From Bacteroidaceae bacterium (lineage in GTDB: Bacteria; Bacteroidota; Bacteroidia; Bacteroidales; Bacteroidaceae), in assembly GCA_900768625.1 (NCBI GenBank), contig CAAGDO010000242.1, positions 1 to 9,646 of the forward strand: DNA of 9,646 nt, given 5' to 3'. Shown here one piece after another: positions 6,556-9,646 of this stretch. Under the pieces are notes generated by a model. That model saw only the letters and a list, made by a program, of their open reading frames with translations. It was not told where the DNA came from and did not search any database. Made by a program: the position numbers and the translations under genes. Within the stretch, counting starts at the first letter, position 1. Each line of letters begins with the position of its first letter.

Positions 6556-6593
6556 CACAACAAAATTGTAAATGAGAAATATTCTGTGACCTT

Positions 6594-7742
6594 ATGCACA
6601 CACTTCTTCTTGTGACTGTCGAGTTTGCAGCCACTGCTCATTTGATGATGAGTCTCGTGATGTTCTACCTTTCGCGAAGGAGCGTACAGTTCCTTTCGCA
6701 GGCTTGGATCATGCTCCTCATCTGCGTGCTTTATTGCGGGGCTCTTTTCTTTGTGGCCACGCATTCCGTTCTTCCGGAAATGGGTATTCTTCATCCGATC
6801 CTGCTTATCTATCTGATGGTTTGTTCCTATCTGTTGAGTATCTATCCGTTGGGTCTCTGCATGCCGGGTTACCTGCAGTGGGGGCGAATGTGGGGATATG
6901 CTGCGCCAGCTTTGGTGTTGGTGTTTATCTATAGCATTGGAGCTGCGGCGGGGAGTGATCTGGCCAAGGTCTATAATGGGACGGATATTGTTCAGTATTT
7001 TCTTTCGAGCGATGTGGTCCTTCGCATAGCGATGTTGTTGCTTTCGGGCTACTATATTGTCAATATCTTCCGTCTTCCTCATCGTCTGGTGCGACGGATG
7101 GAGCTTCCGAGCGACCTTGTGGCTTATGGCGCGGCTCTCGGACTGACCTCGCTCTTGTTCGTTTTCATCACGATTCGGTTCAGTCTGGTCTTGCTGGTGG
7201 TCTATGTGCTCCTTTTTTCAATGGTCAATATGTTCCTCTTCTTCCGCATTCTCCGTCCGACGGTTGAGGCCATTCAGTATCCTGATTTTCGCGCAGTGGA
7301 AACCCCGCCCACGAAGGAGGAAATTTCGCAGACAGAAACGGAGGACTTCAATGAAGCCAATCTCCATCGTTTCGAAGTGATGGAATATGTCATGCAACAT
7401 GAAGAGCCTTATCGTGATTCGACATTCAATCGTGAGCGTCTCTGTCGTTTGGCTGGATTCAACCGCCATATGGCTCTGCAAAGTCTTCGTTCGCAGGGCT
7501 ACAATGATGTGCACGAATACATCTCACGCTATCGTGTGGCCAAGTTGCGCGATTTGATTATTTCCGGCGAGATCACGGACCTCAAGCAAGTGGATATGGT
7601 GGGCTTCCGCTCAGTGAAGACGGCAACCACCTCTTTCGAACGTTATGAGAATAAGAACCTATCCGAATTTCTGGCAAAGCATAAAAACGGCTCGGATGAG
7701 TCGGCGGATGAGGTTGTTGATGACGAGGCGGCACAAGGCTGA
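6594..7742 (+). CDS. Seven-transmembrane protein with a C-terminal AraC-like DNA-binding domain
   Basis: 382 residues in two parts. Residues 1-220 hold about seven hydrophobic helices (roughly 4-26, 35-57, 67-88, 101-120, 141-160, 175-195, 198-220), with arginine-rich turns such as RLPHRLVRR (160-168). An acidic linker (221-255) leads to a cytoplasmic two-part helix-turn-helix of the AraC type: RERLCRLAGFNRHMALQSLR (280-299), the joining helix EYISRYRVAKLRDLI (308-322), and VDMVGFRSVKTATTSFERY (333-351) followed by NKNLSEFLAKH. The tail is acidic. Such proteins would bind DNA while anchored in the inner membrane; the signal sensed is unknown. It is divergent from glsA with 147 bases between the start codons, so control of the glycine-lipid genes or of itself is plausible but unproven. 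No signal peptide or enzymatic domain is seen. Confidence 0.8.
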   Translation: MHTLLLVTVEFAATAHLMMSLVMFYLSRRSVQFLSQAWIMLLICVLYCGALFFVATHSVLPEMGILHPILLIYLMVCSYLLSIYPLGLCMPGYLQWGRMWGYAAPALVLVFIYSIGAAAGSDLAKVYNGTDIVQYFLSSDVVLRIAMLLLSGYYIVNIFRLPHRLVRRMELPSDLVAYGAALGLTSLLFVFITIRFSLVLLVVYVLLFSMVNMFLFFRILRPTVEAIQYPDFRAVETPPTKEEISQTETEDFNEANLHRFEVMEYVMQHEEPYRDSTFNRERLCRLAGFNRHMALQSLRSQGYNDVHEYISRYRVAKLRDLIISGEITDLKQVDMVGFRSVKTATTSFERYENKNLSEFLAKHKNGSDESADEVVDDEAAQG

Positions 7743-7809
7743 TTCGTTAATTGAGGATGGAAATGACGTACATTTGTCGAGCGTAACTAAATGAAGCCGA
7801 TACTTGATC

Positions 7810-7863
7810 ACGCGAAAGGCGCGAACGGAACAGCTTGTTCACGTTCGCGCCTTTCGCGTTTTC
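7810..7863 (+). terminator. Long hairpin terminator between convergent genes
   Basis: ACGCGAAAGGCGCGAACG (7810-7827) and its perfect complement (7842-7859) form an 18-pair GC-rich stem. Inside, GAACA (7828-7832) pairs with TGTTC (7836-7840) over a three-base loop, with one bulged A (7841). Four T (7859-7862) follow on the plus strand. It sits 68 bases after the regulator's stop and just past the end of the convergent NADH dehydrogenase gene, so it can end plus-strand transcription and may also block the opposite transcript. The minus-strand side has no T-run. Confidence 0.85.
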
Positions 7864-7874
7864 AGAATTGAATT

Positions 7875-9257
7875 TTATGCTTTCTTCTCGCCTTCGTGGG
7901 GATCTTCTGAACCCTCGCTGAGGAGGTCGGTACCCCAGTGGGTTGAAGCGAGACGTTCTTCGCGTTCAATCACCTCCTTGGCTTTCTTTGCGTAGATGAT
8001 CATGCGGAGCGACTGAGAGTAGGAAACGTAGTTCCAAAGCCAGTTGAAGAGCACGATGGCCTTGTTACGTACACCGAGGATTGAACGAAGGTGGACCACC
8101 AACCAAAGCACCCAAGCCATGAATCCACCAAATTTGATCTTGCTGAATTCAGCCACGGCACGGTTGCGGCCTACGGTGGCCATGGTGCCGAGGTTCTTGT
8201 AGTGGAAAGGCTTCATCTCCTTGCCTGCTTCCAGGCGGCGGAGGTTCTTGGCCAACAGATTACCCTGCTGGATGGCTACCTGAGCCAACTGCGGGTGGCC
8301 GCCCTGCCAGCTGTTGTCGCCTTCGGGCATGATGCACTGGTCACCGATGGAGAACACGCCGTCAAGACCCGGCACACGGTTGAACTCATCGACAACGATA
8401 CGGCGTCCGCGTCCCAGATGAGAGGGGTCGAGGTTTCCCACAGGCTGTGCGGCTACACCGCTCACCCAGATAAACGTACGGGTGGCGATGGAACTGCCGT
8501 CCTTGAGCATCACGCGATGGTCCTTGTAGTCCGTCACCATCTTGTTGAGCATGATGTTCACACCCATCGTGCGGAGATACTTCTCGACCTTGGCTGAGGA
8601 TTCGGGGCTCATGGCGGGCAACAAACGGGGGCCTGCTTCGATGAGGTAGATGTGCATGAGCGAGGTGGGGAGGTCAGGGTAGTCCTTCGGAAGAACGAAA
8701 TTCTTCATTTCCGACAGGGCACCGGCAATTTCCACACCTGTTGCACCACCACCCACGATGACGACGTTGAGCAGTTCCTGACGTTCGTTGTCGGTGGCAC
8801 AGGTCAAGGCGCGCTCGAAATTGTCGAGCAAGGCGTTGCGGAGTCCCATGGCTTCGCTCACGTTCTTCATCGGCATGGCTTCTGCTGCCACATTTTGGTT
8901 GCCAAAGAAATTCGTGGTGGCACCGGCTGCAAGCACGAGGTAATCATAGCTTACCTTACCGATGGAGGTCTGGATAATCTTGTGTTCAGGGAAGATGGAG
9001 CGCACTTCTGCCATACGGAAGAAGAAGTTCTTGCGCTTCTGGAAAATCTTGCGGAAGGGGAAAGAAATCGAACTGGGTTCAATGCCTGCCGAGGCAATCT
9101 GATAAATCAGTGGGGGAAACTGATGATAGTTGTTACGGTCAATCAGTACGACCTGAAAATCGCTTTTGCGCAATTTGTTGGCAAGTTTGAGGCCACCGAA
9201 GCCGCCACCTACGATAACAACACGTTTTTTGTCAGTCTTGGGAAGATTAAAACTCAT
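7875..9257 (-). CDS. ndh: Type II NADH:quinone oxidoreductase (NDH-2)
   Basis: 460 residues, a little longer than the usual 400-440. It passes electrons from NADH to quinone at the inner membrane without pumping ions. Two Rossmann folds are visible: VVIVGGGFGG (13-22) for FAD and VVIVGGGATGVEIAGAL (165-181) for NADH. FSIGDQ (302-307) is the second FAD contact, and AQVAIQQG (325-332) is the conserved quinone-site motif. The C-terminal part (377-422), with a hydrophobic stretch MAWVLWLVVHL and an amphipathic helix, is the typical membrane anchor, followed by a charged tail. The start is ATG 9257, about 60 bases below the predicted transcription start. It stands alone: the gene on its 3' side converges and the gene on its 5' side diverges. 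Confidence 0.93.
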   Translation of the reverse strand: MSFNLPKTDKKRVVIVGGGFGGLKLANKLRKSDFQVVLIDRNNYHQFPPLIYQIASAGIEPSSISFPFRKIFQKRKNFFFRMAEVRSIFPEHKIIQTSIGKVSYDYLVLAAGATTNFFGNQNVAAEAMPMKNVSEAMGLRNALLDNFERALTCATDNERQELLNVVIVGGGATGVEIAGALSEMKNFVLPKDYPDLPTSLMHIYLIEAGPRLLPAMSPESSAKVEKYLRTMGVNIMLNKMVTDYKDHRVMLKDGSSIATRTFIWVSGVAAQPVGNLDPSHLGRGRRIVVDEFNRVPGLDGVFSIGDQCIMPEGDNSWQGGHPQLAQVAIQQGNLLAKNLRRLEAGKEMKPFHYKNLGTMATVGRNRAVAEFSKIKFGGFMAWVLWLVVHLRSILGVRNKAIVLFNWLWNYVSYSQSLRMIIYAKKAKEVIEREERLASTHWGTDLLSEGSEDPHEGEKKA

Positions 9258-9324
9258 TGATTCGTCCGATTTTTAATTGACAAGGGAGTCCCTTGTGGTT
9301 CTGTTATGCTTTTGCGTTTCATTG

Positions 9325-9332
9325 CAAAGTTA
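9325..9332 (-). promoter_or_regulatory. Predicted ndh -7 box
   Basis: The minus strand reads TAACTTTG followed by C, the same box as for rpoD and an exact TAnnTTTG. The start point would be near 9318, giving a leader of about 60 bases. No convincing -33 TTTG was found at the normal distance. The box overlaps the left 15-base arm of the inverted repeat. Confidence 0.55.
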
Positions 9333-9407
9333 CATATTTATTACAACACCTCATGCAAGCCTTTATAGTGAATTCCATTCACTTGGCAATTTTTGTTGGC
9401 TTGCCAA

Positions 9408-9429
9408 TACTTTTGGTATTTTGGCTTTG
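9408..9429 (+). promoter_or_regulatory. Possible promoter of the right-edge gene
   Basis: Two overlapping options face right. TACTTTTG (9408-9415) matches the -7 consensus exactly. TGGCTTTG followed by C (9422-9429) is one base off, but lies in the right 15-base arm exactly where the ndh -7 box lies in the left arm. The leader would be about 35-50 bases. The sequence alone does not decide between them. Confidence 0.4.
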
Positions 9430-9470
9430 CAATGAAACGTTTGCTTCTTGTACGGACGTGACAAAAGGAA

Positions 9471-9646
9471 ATGGGCTATTCGCGCCAAAATAATCGTTTT
9501 TGGGGCTCTACGGATATTGTCCGTGGCTGGAGAGGCTGGGATGCTAACGTCATTGACTTCTTCCACGTCATGAAAAACCAGTGTGACGCTCTTGACTGTA
9601 TCCGCATGCGATTCAAGTGCAAGGCCATTGTCGAGCAGAACAAGGA
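9471..9646 (+). CDS. Unrecognised protein, 5' part only
   Basis: An ORF begins at ATG 9471, with an in-frame TGA just upstream (9459-9461), and runs off the window after 58 full codons. The start reads MGYSRQNNRFWGSTDIVRGW, then RGWDANVIDFFHVMKNQCD and IRMRFKCKAIVEQNK. It is rich in arginine, tryptophan and cysteine, has no signal peptide and no membrane helix, and looks like a cytoplasmic protein with a compact N-terminal domain. I do not recognise the family. The codon use resembles its neighbours, and the frame is preceded by plausible -7 boxes, so it is probably a real gene. Divergent from ndh; any functional link is unknown. Confidence 0.6.
   Translation, partial: MGYSRQNNRFWGSTDIVRGWRGWDANVIDFFHVMKNQCDALDCIRMRFKCKAIVEQNK

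Larger units (their letters stand above)
9315..9439. repeat. Nested inverted repeats in the divergent promoter region
   Basis: CGTTTCATTGCAAAG (9315-9329) and CTTTGCAATGAAACG (9425-9439) are perfect 15-base inverted copies. Nearly concentric with them are GCAAGCC (9355-9361) with GGCTTGC (9398-9404) and a perfect dyad AGTGAAT-TCC-ATTCACT (9367-9383). A separate dyad TTGGCAA (9383-9389) with TTGCCAA (9401-9407) overlaps. The centres (9377, 9379.5, 9375) nearly coincide, so the whole 125 bases behaves as a degenerate palindrome. The left outer arm contains part of the NDH-2 -7 box. These may be paired operator sites or a small palindromic element that brought promoters in both directions. Confidence 0.7.

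Noticed and set aside
1..9646. CRISPR array, tRNA or rRNA genes, phage or transposase genes
   Set aside because: No regularly spaced direct repeats, cloverleaf or mobile-element protein motifs were seen on either strand.

Overview
The window looks chromosomal and comes from a member of the Bacteroidota, most likely the order Bacteroidales and possibly a Prevotella-like genus. The class is supported by four things: a 286-residue sigma factor without region 1.1; a glycine-lipid acyltransferase pair; the absence of clear Shine-Dalgarno sites; and a Bacteroidota-type -7 box (TAnnTTTG) upstream of five transcription units. The genus is a guess from general similarity. No mobile-element gene, rRNA, tRNA or CRISPR array was seen.

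Layout, left to right. (1) 1-2997, minus strand, sialic acid use. nanA (N-acetylneuraminate lyase) is followed by a 5'-complete but 3'-truncated gene. That gene encodes a signal peptide, a six-bladed cyclically permuted NanM-type mutarotase and a sodium:solute symporter in one chain. A 193-bp imperfect palindrome separates the two genes. (2) 3273-4373, minus strand: a sigma-70 factor (rpoD-like) with a structured leader and a strong intrinsic terminator. (3) 4523-6446, minus strand: glsA and glsB, the O- and N-acyltransferases of glycine-lipid synthesis. (4) 6594-7742, plus strand: a seven-transmembrane protein with a cytoplasmic AraC-like DNA-binding domain, divergent from glsA. (5) A long hairpin terminator at 7810-7863, shared by the convergent ends of that regulator and a type II NADH dehydrogenase (7875-9257, minus). 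(6) A 213-bp divergent promoter region built of nested inverted repeats, then the first 58 codons of an unrecognised protein running off the right edge.

How the parts may work together. The fusion protein would bring sialic acid to the right anomer in the periplasm and carry it across the inner membrane, and NanA would split it into N-acetylmannosamine and pyruvate. GlsA and GlsB make membrane aminolipids, and the divergent membrane-bound regulator is a plausible, unproven controller of them. NDH-2 feeds NADH electrons to quinone.

Most of the window is ordinary core metabolism. The most unusual points are the transporter-mutarotase fusion, the 193-bp palindrome, the nested repeats between the NADH dehydrogenase and the last gene, the rpoD leader, and the membrane regulator beside the lipid genes. 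I found no evidence of a defence system or another wholly new multi-gene system.
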